Positions 1 to 12,889 of a stretch of 64,000 bases of DNA are shown piece after piece. The notes under the pieces were generated by a model, which worked only from the letters and a program-made list of their open reading frames with translations, ran no database searches and had not been told where the DNA came from. Position 1 is the stretch's first letter; the number at the start of each line of letters is the position of its first letter. The translations under genes were made by a program, and so were the position numbers. Source of the stretch: Forficula auricularia (taxonomy: Eukaryota > Arthropoda > Insecta > Dermaptera > Forficulidae); contig JALMQS010000187.1 of NCBI GenBank assembly GCA_024734495.1, positions 12,729,952 to 12,793,951 on the forward strand, written 5' to 3'.

Positions 1-60
1 TATGAATTTAAAGTTTGTAATTTATTTCGTTTACAAACTACAATCCAATGATTTCAAAAG

Positions 61-1080
61 AAATTAATTGATTAATTAATTAAAATTAAAATTAAAAAAA
101 TCATGTTATTTTTTAGATTTTTATCATAACAACGACTTAGAATTTCAATAAAATCATATAAAAAAGGATAGTTCTTGCATTTTTGAACCTCTAAAAAGCT
201 AATATTTAATTAGTTTCCCACTTTGGAAATACCAATATTTTTACACCGCAACGAACTTTCTACGATGATAGACATAAAAATACAAATAATGTTTTTTTCT
301 CCACGTTTTTAATAACGTGTGTGAATTCAATATAACACAAACATTTAACCCTGTTTTAAAATGAGCCCCATAATCACTTAATAAAAAAATGTTAATCCTG
401 AAAATCCCGAAAAGGGACTAAATTCCATTCTAAAAAGCATTATTATCTTTTTTATAATACTATACAATACCTAATCTTAATTTCTTAATCATATTAAATA
501 AGTAAATTGATTGATGGCCATTTCGTTGGTAGTAATGGCTAAACCGACAGACAATTGAACCATCAACCAAAAGTGTTTATTTATTCTGTAACCGAGTCAA
601 CTTGATTTAGAATTGTTTGACCTACTAATTGGTATTTATTTATTTCGAACTTACTTGCAATTGTTGTTCAAAATCATTGCCAATGGCAAAAGACAAATCA
701 AATCAAGATTACCTATATAAATAAATTTTATCTAATTGAGATTAAATGAATGAAAATTTAATCAATTAGATATATTATTATTGTGTTTAAATATCAAAAA
801 AATTGTTTACATTGTTAACATTTTAATTATATTCTTTTTGATTACATTGTTAATTTGAATTCAAATCGTTTAATTAATGAAATATTAATTATTACTATTA
901 TTTCTTCTTATTTTTATTATCTAGTAATTTAAAATCTGATTACAAATACAAATAGTTATTTTCCATTTATTTATTATTCGTCTATTCGTATTCTATTCTA
1001 TATCTGTCTGTCTGTCTCGGTTCCCTTTCTCCTACGCGACTGGTTTGCAGTTGAATTGCGTACGCGGTGAACAACAAACT
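61..1080 (+). repeat. Copy A of a diverged 5' duplication
   Basis: Segments around 88-150 and 555-1080 match 1690-2720 in the same order, with small differences. The best-kept part (about 1010-1080: TTCCCTTTCTC, ACGCG, GGTTTGCAGTTGAATTG, CGCGGTGAACAACAAAC) is richer in GC than its surroundings. Copy A lacks the two inverted-repeat insertions seen in copy B, so it keeps the empty sites. The extra stretch 165-540 has no partner in copy B. It could be a duplicated promoter or first-exon region of the EGR gene downstream; that role is inference. Confidence 0.7.
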
Positions 1081-1116
1081 ATAGCTGCCCTCCCTCTAAT
1101 CATCATAATATATAAT

Positions 1117-1146
1117 ATGAAGACTCCAGCGAAAGAACAGGTTAAG
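1117..1146 (+). other. Possible mini coding start followed by a splice donor
   Basis: An ATG at 1117 is followed by seven further codons (MKTPAKEQ), ending in CAG directly before GTTAAGT, a good donor. It lies just after the conserved core of copy A. The donor is phase 0, while the EGR exon acceptor at 6580 needs phase 1, so the two cannot join directly. It may belong to a transcript with a middle exon or be chance. Confidence 0.2.
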
Positions 1147-1379
1147 TCCAGTTTTTTTCTTTGGGGGGCCAGTTATCTTCACTACAGGCCATTTGAAATT
1201 ACTTTCAAATAACGCGTTTATTCACCGAGATACAGAGATTTTCATTTTTTGTGGAAACCCAAAGAACGTTTGAAGTCCTATTCTTTTTTCATAAATTAAC
1301 TTTAGTTGTTATTTTTTTTAATCTCCTTCTTTTATAAATTTGGCATAAAAAAACAACCCTAAATTAATAATATTTCAAA

Positions 1380-1650
1380 AGTTTTGGGGGGGGGGATGTA
1401 TGTCTATAGTAGTACTTTTGTCGAAATGATGTCGGTTAGAAACAAGCCCACAATACCTCTCCAAGGTTTTTGAGGTGGAAAAGTGACCCTGACCTAGGCC
1501 ATTTTCTGTATGCATTCAAAAGTGAAAAAAAACAACAAAATTTTTCATTTGTTCAATGAAAATTAATTTAAAAAAACTTAAAAGAATATTTTTCAAAAAT
1601 TGATACTTAAAGTTAAATTAATTTATTATCCTCGAAAATGGTTAATAGAG
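1380..1650. other. Intergenic or intronic stretch, no gene seen
   Basis: It holds a G-run at 1386-1394 and AT-rich sequence between the two duplicated blocks. I see no coding or repeat signal that I can name. Confidence 0.4.
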
Positions 1651-1914
1651 TTTGTAAAATTTATTAATTAATTAAAGCGGAAATGACAAAAAAACATTAT
1701 TTTTTAGACTTTTTATCTCAACAACGGCTTATAATTCAACCATCAAGTGTTTATTTATTCTGTACAGGAGCCAAATTGATTTAGAATTGTTTGACCTACT
1801 AATTGGTATTTATTTATTTCGTGAACTTACTTCTAATTGTTGTTCAAAAGCATTGCCAATGGCAAAAGGCAAATAAAATAAAATTGTGGCTATAGATACT
1901 TACCTACCTATATC

Positions 1915-2011
1915 CCCAGGTAACACACAATATCCTCAGAATATTCTAAGAAGATTTAAATGTCCTTTAGAATATCCTTAGAATATTCTTAGGATATTGT
2001 GGTTACCTGGG
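1915..2011. mobile_element. 97-bp MITE with CCCAGGTAAC ends
   Basis: Both ends carry the inverted repeat CCCAGGTAAC(CA)CACAATATCC, followed by AATATTC motifs, so nearly the whole element folds back. The paralogous site in copy A (near 716) reads straight through without it, which shows a discrete insertion. The flanks suggest a short TA-rich target duplication. Class not assigned. Confidence 0.75.
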
Positions 2012-2177
2012 ATAATAAATAGATTTTATCTAAATGGATTGATTTGAGATTACTTATTATAGTGTTTAAATATCACGAATTGTTTACATTGTTTATACTT
2101 TTAATTATATTATTTTTGTTTACATTGTTAATTTGAATTCAAATCTTTCAATTAATGAAATATTAATTATTATTTAA

Positions 2178-2502
2178 AGGAGTTGATGACATGACTTTAA
2201 ATTAAATACAAGTTTTCATTTAAATACGCCAAACGTTTCCGTATGCTGTTTTGCAACTTCTTCAGTGGCTCATTTATTAAACTTATTTGTCTGGAGTTTT
2301 AACTAAGAGAAAAACCATTTTCAAACAGTATCCTTACAATTCATTCAATTTTGAAAATGGTTTTTCCTCTTAGTTAAAACTCCAGACAAATAAATTAAAT
2401 AGAGGAGCTTACCAGAGAAGTTGCAAAACAGCAACGAAACGTTTGGCGTATTTAAATGAAAACTTGTATTAAATTTAAAATCAAGTCCAACTCCCTAGGA
2501 TT
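2178..2502. mobile_element. Foldback insertion, about 325 bp
   Basis: The left arm starts GGAGTTGATGACATGACTTT and the right arm ends with its near complement (AAGTCCAACTCC). The palindrome runs through almost the whole length to a centre near 2325-2340. A direct repeat (AATGAAATATTAATTATTAT) occurs at 2155-2175 and again near 2531-2551 and may be a target duplication. Each arm carries a hammerhead-like core: minus strand at 2234-2266 (CTGAAGA, imperfect hairpin, GGAAAC) and plus strand at 2412-2441 (GTTGC/GCAAC hairpin, GAAACG; its first box is degraded to CAGAGA). It may be two Penelope-type tails head to head; that is inference. Confidence 0.7.
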
Positions 2503-2834
2503 CCTTTATTTATTAATCATGGACACGAATAATGAAATATTAATTATTATTATTATTTCTTCTTTATTTTATTACTAATTTAAAATCTGATTAGAAATAC
2601 AAATAGCTATTTTCCTTCTATTTATTATTCGTCTATTCGTATGTCTGTCTGTCTGGGTTCCCTTTCTCTTACGCGTCTGGTTTGCAGTTGAATTGTGCAC
2701 GCGGTGAACAACAAACACTAGCTAGCTAACTGCTGCTGCTGCAGTTAGTAATTGTGCCAGTAAGCATCCAGCATCAGCAGCAGTGTAAACAGAGCAAGTG
2801 TCGTGAATGAAGTATGTATGAATGGACTGAATGA

Positions 2835-2987
2835 ATGGGCTGGTCCCGGTCCCCCCCGACCGGGGAGCCACTTGACACCGTGGTCTCGGCAGCCGACGTG
2901 ACTTCTTGTTCGTTATCAGCAGCTCTGGTTTCCCCTGAGCCGCCTCCTCATCATCATCGCCATCAAGGAAACTTGAGCTCGATTTAA
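2835..2987 (+). CDS. Candidate 50-codon ORF in a GC-rich 5' region
   Basis: The ATG at 2835 opens 50 codons before TAA at 2985. The product begins MGWSRSPPTGEPLDTVVSAA and ends in a proline- and histidine-rich part (PEPPPHHHRHQGN). It lies in a GC-rich patch 3.6 kb upstream of the EGR exon on the same strand, so it could be a first coding exon or a leader ORF. No strong phase-1 donor is visible to join the acceptor at 6580; weak GT sites exist at the GACGTGACT and CTGGTTTCC positions. Fifty open codons in GC-rich DNA can occur by chance. I do not recognise the peptide. Confidence 0.25.
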   Translation: MGWSRSPPTGEPLDTVVSAADVTSCSLSAALVSPEPPPHHHRHQGNLSSI

Positions 2988-3204
2988 CCTTCTGCTTAAT
3001 TTTTGCTTTTTATCTAATCACCGATGAAGTCATTCAGTCGCCGCCACCGCCAGTCGTAGTTGACGGGGAAAAGAAAAGAAAAACAATCCCAAGAGGAACC
3101 GGAAGTCAAACATTAGCCGATTTTCTTTTTAAAATGAACATTCGATTAGAATCTATAATTACAAGAGTGCACCAAATGCAATAGCAAAAACTATTGATTC
3201 AAAT

Positions 3205-3372
3205 TCCATTATTATTATGTAATACGATAGGTTATTCATTATTAAAATAATTAGTAATTATTATTTTATAGCTATTTGCATTGTTTAATTTGTTTTTATT
3301 GTTAATTAATTAACAATTGAATTTAAAAATTTGAATCAGCATAATTTCATTACTCTCTCTTTAATCAACACA
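3205..3372 (+). repeat. Inverted partner of 8393-8560
   Basis: About 168 bp, from a TATTATGTAATACGATAG-type start to CTCTCTCTTTAATCAACACA, match the reverse complement of 8393-8560. The two copies flank the EGR exon in opposite orientation about 5.2 kb apart. No coding content. Confidence 0.7.
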
Positions 3373-3775
3373 CACACATACATTCTGCTTCTTTATCATT
3401 CTTAAACTCCAAGATAACTCGTTATCTTACAATATGTACATACATGCAATCATATAGAAGATTTTATCGTCCTTGATTTATTTTTTATATCATTTTTACG
3501 TCAAATACTACTAAAATGGGTAATTTATGAATAGGGCTATATAACTGAAATTTAAAGGTACTTATTCACCCAAAAGAAGAATAATGAGTAACATATCATT
3601 GTAATGTTCTTTGTTGACCATCTTGATATTTACAAACAACAATGAAAAACCCCTCTATTAGGAAAACTAAAACAACAATCAGAAAAGTAATATACTTACT
3701 GTCAATAGTATATGAAAACTACTCTAGAAATAGATGTCACAACATTTTGAATTCAGTTGAAATTTTACTCTAGGT
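3373..3775. other. Non-coding stretch, nothing identified
   Basis: AT-rich sequence without a convincing ORF or repeat partner in the window. Confidence 0.4.
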
Positions 3776-3808
3776 CAGGGCTATCCAACCCGCGGGCCGC
3801 ATGTGGCC
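3776..3808 (+). mobile_element. hAT-like terminal sequence
   Basis: CAGGGCTATCCAACCCGCGG followed by a GCATGTGGCC motif resembles a hAT-type end (CAGGG-TATCCAA). A related end in the opposite orientation lies at 34355-34400. No matching second end or 8-bp target duplication was found nearby, so this is probably a fragment. Confidence 0.45.
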
Positions 3809-4850
3809 TACCGCTGTAATCAATGCGAAATAACATAAATAATTCCTTATAATATTCACATTTTTATTTACTTATTTATTTACCAGCTGCGAAGCCCCCT
3901 TTGGCGAGCATCTTGCTGGCTACTACCGCCATTGAGTTTTAGAATAATAATTTTAATAAATTTTATTTGTCATGAACTATTAGTGGGTTTAAAATTAAAG
4001 AATTCGGAATCACGGAATTCGTCGCTATAATTCATTAAAAAAATTCATCGACTAGGCAATTCACGAATAGGCAATTGACCGACGCCCTGTTGGTCGACGA
4101 TCAGCTCATCGACATCAATTGTTCGTCATTTTCGATTAATTGTCGTCGATGAATTTTCATAGAGCCAAAAATCACGTTGGCGTGGGTCGTCGCGCAAGCC
4201 GATTATAATAAGTATAGACAGATAGATTTGACTCAATCACAGAGTAAACAGAGTTTTATCTTCATTTTCGTCATTACCTACTCTACAGCATCATCCAAAT
4301 AACATCATACGCGTGTGCTTGATTATTATCAATATTTCAACAATTACCTCTATTGTTACTTCATTATTAGTTAAAAGAGATTGGTGATCCATCCAAGTGT
4401 CATGCGGGCTAAACGCAATAATGACGTTGGATTATAGCTAAATGGATCATATCTTTTTCATTCTCTCTTAGTCCAGACTTAAGACTCAGCAGACTCCAAT
4501 AGCTTCTACCAGCAGTAGTCTCGCGATATATATCTTGTTCAAAAGCGCGATCAAAACAATTCTCATTAATATGTTAATTATTCTTTAATATATTAATGAG
4601 AAAATTATAAATTTACTTAAAAGAGATATAAATAGTTATAGGATAGACAAACGCTTAACTGATCTGTCAATTCAGTTGTCTAACTAGCAGGGGCTCCCAT
4701 TATACGAGATGGGGCTTTTAAATGATGCTGCTAAAACGTGAAAAAATGTTGTGGCCTCAGTAATTTGGGCTCAGTGCATATAAATGCGACAATCAGTATT
4801 TCGCACGACGGCGCCAAAGGGACTTGGCGTGTCCATGGCATCAAATATAC
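3809..4850. other. Non-coding stretch with unassigned moderate-GC blocks
   Basis: It holds a patch around 4020-4200 with repeated TCGTCGAT/ATCGACAT-type words and a mixed AT-rich remainder. I see no gene. The 71-codon reading frame on the minus strand at 4771-4986 overlaps the repeat end at 4856 and is not supported as a gene. Confidence 0.4.
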
Positions 4851-4855
4851 AATAA

Positions 4856-6302
4856 CACTGCTCGACAAAAATTAAACAAAAATTTCCCCGTAAACCTAAC
4901 AATGGATTCCTGTAAAGTTTTATACGCTGATTACACTGGGCAACAAAAAATAATTTTTTAAATGCTTCGAGCACTTGATGAGTCAATTCCTACCAATTTT
5001 GGGTTGAGAAAAACGAATATGACAATGAAAATTTTTCTTAGCTCTAGTTTCTGTGAAATACAGTAGGTGGCGGATCAAGAGAAAAGAAACATTTTAATTA
5101 CATATGCTAACAACATTGAAAGTGCATTTTATTTTTTACAAATTGTAGTTACATTCTAAGAGATAATTATCATGCAATTTCCCGATTTTTTACAACATGT
5201 CAGAGTTTTGAGATATTATCGGTCAAAATGACAAAAAAGGCCATTTTAATCTATTTTCGAGTCACATTAAATAGAAAATTAATAATTTGAAATTGTCAAT
5301 TAGCATGTATGATGCTAGATGAATAATAAAAAAATAAAAATTAATTACCATCTATTAATAATATCTCAAACTATTTTAACAATTAAATATTAATTAATTC
5401 TTAAATATTTCATTTATTTTTAACTAGATGGCATTGGCAAATGGAAACTTTTTGTAATATATGAACTAAGCTATACTCGTACTTGTTTTTACAACACGTA
5501 AGAGTTTTGAGATTTTTCGAATCCCATTAAATATTAAACAGCAATATTTGAAATCAAAATATCTCATTGACGTAATAGAAAACAGCTTCCTCTTTGATTT
5601 TCCAATTACCACTTGTTTTTGGCTCAATTAAAACTCGAGTTATATAGTAACTAAAAAAACTAAATATACGTGATTATAAAGGATAATAAACATAGATAAA
5701 AACATAATGTCTTAGTTTTTTCATTATAACTAGAGTTCTAAATGAGCTAAAAACAAGTGGTAATTTGAAAATTCAAAGAGGAAGCTGTTTTCTATTCTAC
5801 AAAATATTTTGATCTCAAATATTGCTGTTTGATATTTAATGACCAATAATATCTTATAACTCTGAACGGTTATAAAAGATCATGAAAGTGCATGATAATC
5901 AGCGTATAAAACTCTACTGGAATCCATTGTTAGATTTACGGAAAGAAATTATTGTCTAATTTTTGTCGAGCAGTGTAATAATCAATTGCATATTTAATTT
6001 GCTGCTTTTTTTAGGCAGTTGGTGCATACATCTAATAGAGCTACAAACAAGTGGTAATTTGAAAATCAAAGAGAAAGCTGTTTTCTATTACGTCAACGAA
6101 ATATTTTGATTTCAAATATTGCTGTTTAATATTTAATGGGATTCGAAAATAGGTCAAAATGGCCTTTTTTGTCGTTTTGAACGATAATATCTCAAAACTC
6201 TGACATGTTGTAAAAATTCGGTAAATCTCATGATAATCATCGTAAAAAACTCTACTAGAATCCATTGTTAGGTTTACGGGGAGAAATTTTTGTCGAATAG
6301 TG
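4856..6302. mobile_element. Cluster of inverted repeats with CACTGCTCGACAAAAATT ends
   Basis: CACTGCTCGACAAAAATTA starts at 4856; its inverse ends at 5975, and a second, mutated inverse ends at 6302. Just inside, AACAATGGATTCC/GGAATCCATTGTT repeats in the same arrangement. Further inward, segments with AGAGTTTTGAGAT, AAACAGC..CTCTTTGAT and ACCACTTGTTTTT recur in both orientations (5196-5260, 5505-5630, 5745-5880, 6040-6215). The likeliest reading is a non-autonomous DNA element with its 3' part duplicated. The module 5290-5480 is a member of the same family as 40820-41090. Confidence 0.65.
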
Positions 6303-6454
6303 TAATCAAAAAAGTTTGTATTTTTACTCGAAACAGAGATTACTCAAAAGAATGAACGTAGGATTTGTGAGATTTTACCTTACTGCTGCTGTTTTTATAC
6401 GTAGATTTTTTAAATCCCGTTTCTCCTGATGAACAACTAACCAACAACAAACAC

Positions 6455-6479
6455 GCTTGCTTGCTTGCTTGCTTGCTTG
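6455..6479. repeat. GCTT tetranucleotide microsatellite
   Basis: About six perfect GCTT units, in the intron just upstream of the EGR exon acceptor. Confidence 0.9.
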
Positions 6480-6537
6480 ATCCTTATTAATATTATTATT
6501 ATTTATATATATTTTTATTCGTCTTGTCGTAATATGA

Positions 6538-7860
<1,323 letters not shown>

Positions 7861-7942
7861 GACGATTTTTTGACATTTTATCATTAAAAAAAAAAATCCA
7901 CAAATGTCAAAAATAAAAATTCATTTTATTTATGAACATATA

Positions 7943-8990
7943 CCTAAATATTACCCCTAATTTGTGAAATTGCCTATTTCTGAAACATTTTGCCGAATTA
8001 AGCAAACCACTTGATTAATAAGTGAAATTTAATTATTTATTATTTTGAACTCAAAATATTCTCAATTGTTAGAAAAAGAAAAAAATTTCTTTAAGTGCCA
8101 TATCAGGTTTCCCTAACGTTTCGGCGCCTCTCCACTTATACCTGTGTTTAGCTGTTACAGATATACGGGACCTACTTTTTAACGACAGTTCCGAACGGCT
8201 AGTTTGGAGAGGTTGACTAGGCAATTATATTCTTGGTAGTTTGCCATTGCTTTTCAAAATGAGGCTATTGCAAATATCTGCCGAGACTCAGTCTCGGACC
8301 AGCATACTTCAGGCCAGCGGCCCGACACTCTAACCACAGTCGTCTCTTGAAAAATTTATTATTGTTAAAACATTCGTTTCGGTCCCAGTGTGTTGATTAA
8401 AGAGAGAGTGATGAAATGATGCTGTGATTTAAAATTTGAAATTGTATTTTTAATTGTTAATTAATTAACAATAAAAACAAATTAAATAATGCAAATGGCT
8501 ATTAAATAATAATTATTTTAATAATGAATAGTAGTTATCGTATTACATAATAATAAAAATAACACAAAATATATAAAAGAATTATATAAAGTATAAAAAG
8601 TATAAAAAGTGTTTTGTGTTAACTGAAGATGATAGGTATGACTAGGCCCCGAAACGTATGTTTTAACCAATAATAAATTTTTCAAAAATTAATAAAAAAA
8701 AATATTTTTCTATATGCTAGATATTTAAGAGGCAGCCTATTTCTTACTCTAAAAAAAATGTCATTTTTAGTAAATGTATTATACTCTTAATAATTTTTAA
8801 ACAAAAATTTTAATTTTATAAATCAAAAGAGCACATTTAAGTAATTTAGATAAATAAATATTCCTTTAAATAAAAAACTATTAAAATCTTCAAAATGACA
8901 TTTTTTTTTAAATCGGCGCAATCAGCTTAATATTCATGAATTCGGCAAAATTTTGCAAATAGGCAATTTCTCAAATTAGGTAGGTGTAAC
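7943..8990. mobile_element. About 1.05-kb element with inverted ends
   Basis: The left end (CCTAATTTGTGAAATTGCC, then TTTTGCCGAATT) and the right end (AATTCGGCAAAATT, then GGCAATTTCTCAAATTAGG) are inverse copies of about 50 bp. The interior has no ORF. It contains the inverted copy of 3205-3372 at 8393-8560 and CGTTTCGG/CCGAAACG words at about 8118, 8367 and 8649 that recall Penelope-type tails. Confidence 0.55.
8393..8560 (-). repeat. Inverted partner of 3205-3372
   Basis: Reverse-complement match to 3205-3372 over about 168 bp, lying inside the larger TIR element. The match suggests a separate repeat unit nested there. Confidence 0.7.
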
Positions 8991-9584
8991 ACAATAAAAT
9001 TATAATTCAACCGCCATTTTAATTTTCATAAAAAAAAAACCCGAAATCAAAATCCTAAACTCTTGATTCGGAAATTATTATCTATCACTTTTAGGGGTAA
9101 AGGCACAAGTAAGTGTTTGAGCACTTAAAAGAAAAAATCCTTAACTTTTTGATATATTATCTATCAGATACCGGATTTTTATCCAGTAAATTAACCCAAA
9201 TTTGAAATTATTTTTTTATCTAATGTGTTGATGTATTACAAACAAATTCATAACATCAAAATAAAAAAAATAATAAATAATTATTTTCCAAAATTATGAT
9301 AATATAATAAATAATAATAAGATACTAGTCCCTTAGCCATTTTTTTAAAATATATGATGAGAGCCACTAAATACGATTTTCTTTAAAAAATTATTTATTT
9401 ATTTATTTAACGGGCAATCACACCTTTTTTTTACAAAATCATAAATGTATATCATCAGTAAAAAAGAAGAAAAAATAAAAATGATAAAGGCAACAATGCA
9501 AGGGGGATAGAAAAATAATAACATCAACATTATTAGCAAACAATACTCTAATAATAAATGATTAGGCAAAAATAAATAAAATAT
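8991..9584. other. AT-rich non-coding stretch
   Basis: Low-complexity A/T sequence with no gene or classifiable repeat. Confidence 0.4.
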
Positions 9585-10300
9585 AAAAAGAATATATAAA
9601 ATATAAAAAAATATAAAAATATATATATAAATATATAAATTATAAAAATATATATATAAACTAGCTGATGCCCGGGGCTTCGGTCCGGCGTCACCTAGCC
9701 CCTGGCGGGGAGCGTATCGTTTTATGGTTAAAATGTATATAGATAATACCTGACCCGACCACGAGTTGACCTGATCAAAAGTTTAAATATATTTAAATAA
9801 TAATAATAATTTTGAAAATAAATTGAAAATTCAAATAATTATAGAATAGGTATCAAAACAGTAAATTAATTATATATTACTTGTCTAAATTGTTCCCTTA
9901 ACCAAAAATAATATTGACAGTTGAAAGATTTCCAAAAAGCTATTTTCGTTGTTTGCTTTTACCCCCAGAGAGGCGCTGGCGTTGTTTCCTCGAAAAAATT
10001 TTTGCATGCCACTGGTGTGATATCTATAAAAAAAAAAAAAAAAACACTATATATAAAAACACTCGTGTATTTGAATGGAATGTTGTGTGAAAATTTCAAA
10101 GAAATCGGTGAAGAAATTTCGGAGATCCTTCAACGTATCACTTAACAGTACATTTTTATTTATATAAAATATAAATATATATATAAATATATAAAATATA
10201 AAAATATAAATATATAAAATATAAAAATATATATATAATTATACAAAATATAAATATATAAAATATAAATATATATATATAAATAAATAAATATAAATTA
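9585..10300 (+). repeat. CTAGCTGATGCCC-type interspersed repeat between TATAAA arrays
   Basis: TATAAA/ATATAT low-complexity arrays flank 9661-10150. The body opens with ACTAGCTGATGCCCGGGGCT and closes with a TCAAAGAAATCGGTGAAGAA stretch. This head-and-tail pattern recurs in insect interspersed repeats; 34522-34850 has a similar head. The 74-codon frame at 9921-10145 lies wholly inside it and is not supported as a gene. Confidence 0.5.
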
Positions 10301-10489
10301 GATCACACAACAAACAAAATTATATAAATAAACAAAGGGATGCCTTTTAAGACAATAGGTAATAATTGTTAAGGTCAGTAAAAAAAAGATAAAACAAAAT
10401 ATGTTAGGTGTACAACAAGTCGCTTTTCGAAAAACAAAAGGAGAAAAAAAAATAGATTTAGGTACATATATAAAAACAGAGAGTAAGGC

Positions 10490-10690
10490 GTTTAACTTCG
10501 GGATCGAATCTCTCCTTAATCAGAACAATTTTCATATTTTTTCAAAAATGCAAGGTGCCTAAGTAAATGGGGAAGGCAATGGAAAACCACCCCCTGTGAA
10601 AAATCTCTCCTTAAAAATTACAATCAAGAGAATACTCGCCATAGTAATGGCTGAAGCTCGAAATCGAGTATGGTGCTTGAAGAAGAATTT
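10490..10690 (+). repeat. Possible transposon-tail fragment
   Basis: GTAAATGGGGAAGGCAATGG, AAAACCACCCC and GAAGCTCGAAATCGAGTATGG are words I associate with repeated insect sequences. No second copy was found in the window, so this is weakly supported. Confidence 0.3.
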
Positions 10691-10699
10691 AAAATAAAG

Positions 10700-12600
10700 A
10701 AACATTAAATAAAAAATTCCCCAGATGCATTTATTTTAGTCAAAATAAAACATAAAAATCTTAAATTAAAAAAAATATCAATTTCCCCTAAAAGTTGCCA
10801 CTTTAGAGCCCTTGCACAATAAGAAAATACGAAATATCTAGTAGATGACCACTTATATTACCAAAAAGTGATTTAATGATAATTTGTTTCCACTAAAAAA
10901 ATTTACAAATAAAAAATAACCCCGTTTGAACAAAAATTAAATTAATACCAGGCTTACAAAGTTTACCTTTATTGTGTTAATTATTGTTGTCATACACTAA
11001 AAACACTTGTTCGCCATTAATAAAATTAACAATTCATTAAATATCTGATAATTTCAAATTATGACACCAGATAGCGTAATGTGTAATTTTTAAAAAAATA
11101 GGAATCGTATTTGTTCTTTTAAATGGTTAACTACTACTACTACATAGTCAATAACTGCGGTGCCTTTACCTTATTTAATTATTAAACATATGAGTATTCT
11201 TTAAATTAATATTTAGAAAATAAAGTGTGGTTATAAAAGAAAACAAAATGGCGATTGAATATGCTCTTTTATATAAAATTTTGAAAGAAATTCTTCTATT
11301 ATATAAAGATTAGAGAAACAAAATAGTGATGTAATGATAAGAAAAGGAAAATAATGTGATCGGATAGATCGTTAAATGACAAAGAGAATGTTTATTACTT
11401 TAAATAAAAAAAAAAGACTAGGAATGAGAAAAAAAAGTGAGGTTAAGTAATGGACAAAATGGCGATTGCTCAAATAGAATTTTTTATTTTGATTTCACGC
11501 TATCTATCTGGTCTAATAATAATAATAATTTAATAATAATCAACCTCCTTGACGGAATATTCGATATATATTTATTATGTTGCAAATTTTAAAGAGCAAA
11601 CAACGCTCTCTTTGTTTTGTTTTTATAATCTTCCATCTTTGTTTGTCCGATCACGTGACAAATAAAATCCTATTTTTATACTATTATTATTATTATTGTT
11701 TCACTCAAGATTATAAAAATAATATCTTATATATGTATACATATACATGTCACTATATATATGTTTAATATTTATAAATAAATCATCTTATCATCTTGTT
11801 TATATTGTTCTTGTCGTATTGTTGATGTTGTGTGTTCGTAATTGTTGCTTTAAATATTTTTTTAACTTATGCCGGTGGTAATTCTGGCTTTAAATAGACA
11901 ATTTGATTATTATTATTATTATTATTGAAAAAAAGGATAATTAAAAAAAAATACAGAAATAACACAAATGGCTTTAATTAATTTTATAAGGTATTATTAT
12001 TATTGTTATTATAAATGATAAAATAATAATAATTTATAATTAGAGTAAGTATTTTTGAATATAACAAGTTTTTTCAATGTTGCCAAAATGATGGAGCGAA
12101 AAAAAAATGGATGAATGCATTGTATGTTTGTATGTGTGTGGGTGTGTGGGTGTGTGTGTATTTAATAAAGAGAAAATAAATTTTTGCAAAAAAAAATGAA
12201 TAAATAAATAAATTAAGTCTCTTTTTGTAATATTGGAGAAAAAAAAACAAAAACAAAAAACATTCCCTTATATGTAGAGATTTTATTCTACAATTTTTCT
12301 TTATTTATTATTATAATTATATAATAAATAAATAAACTTATTACACTGTTGCCTATATGTATATATAAATATTTTTAGTGTTTGTTATCAAATGATAAAA
12401 AAATAAAGAAAGATAGAGAAAGAGAGAGAGAATTTTGAAAAGATACGAATAAAAAAATAAATTGTAGAATTATTTTTTATTATCAATAAACATTTATTTA
12501 TTATATTAATTCCATTTTTGTATTAGATAGAATCTGTTTTTTTTTTGCTTTCTTTCGGAGTTTATTATTATAAGTGAAAAATTTTAAGGGGGCGTTTTCT
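10700..12600. other. Long AT-rich stretch, no gene
   Basis: A-, T- and TTA-rich sequence with several AATAAA words and a GA-rich microsatellite near 12414-12431. It might include distant 3' UTR of the EGR transcript, but nothing in the sequence decides this. Confidence 0.4.
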
Positions 12601-12889
12601 AAACCCAGATACAGGGTGATTCGTAAGTCCATCTTAAATTTTGAAGGTCGATGGGACAGCTAACCCTGGCTGACACTTTAGAAGTGCTCAATCAATAGAT
12701 AGAGAAACTCTCCAAGCTTCATTGATTATAAATTCCATGGCCAACTTATCATTTATCCATGTTCGCCAACTTGAGGGTTTTCCCCTCAAATTTGGGGATT
12801 TTTTAGGGATAAAAAAAGGCTTTCCCTACATTTTTCTAAACTTTTAGTCTATAAATATTTAATTTTTTTATTTACAATAAATAAGTTTT

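Larger units (their letters stand above)
1650..2720 (+). repeat. Copy B of the 5' duplication, with two insertions
   Basis: It matches copy A at 555-1080, including the conserved core at about 2640-2715. The match is interrupted twice, at 1915-2011 and near 2176-2530, by inverted-repeat elements absent from copy A. Sequence after it (2715-3100) is GC-richer and contains CAG repeats, as expected of a 5' UTR or first exon. Confidence 0.7.
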
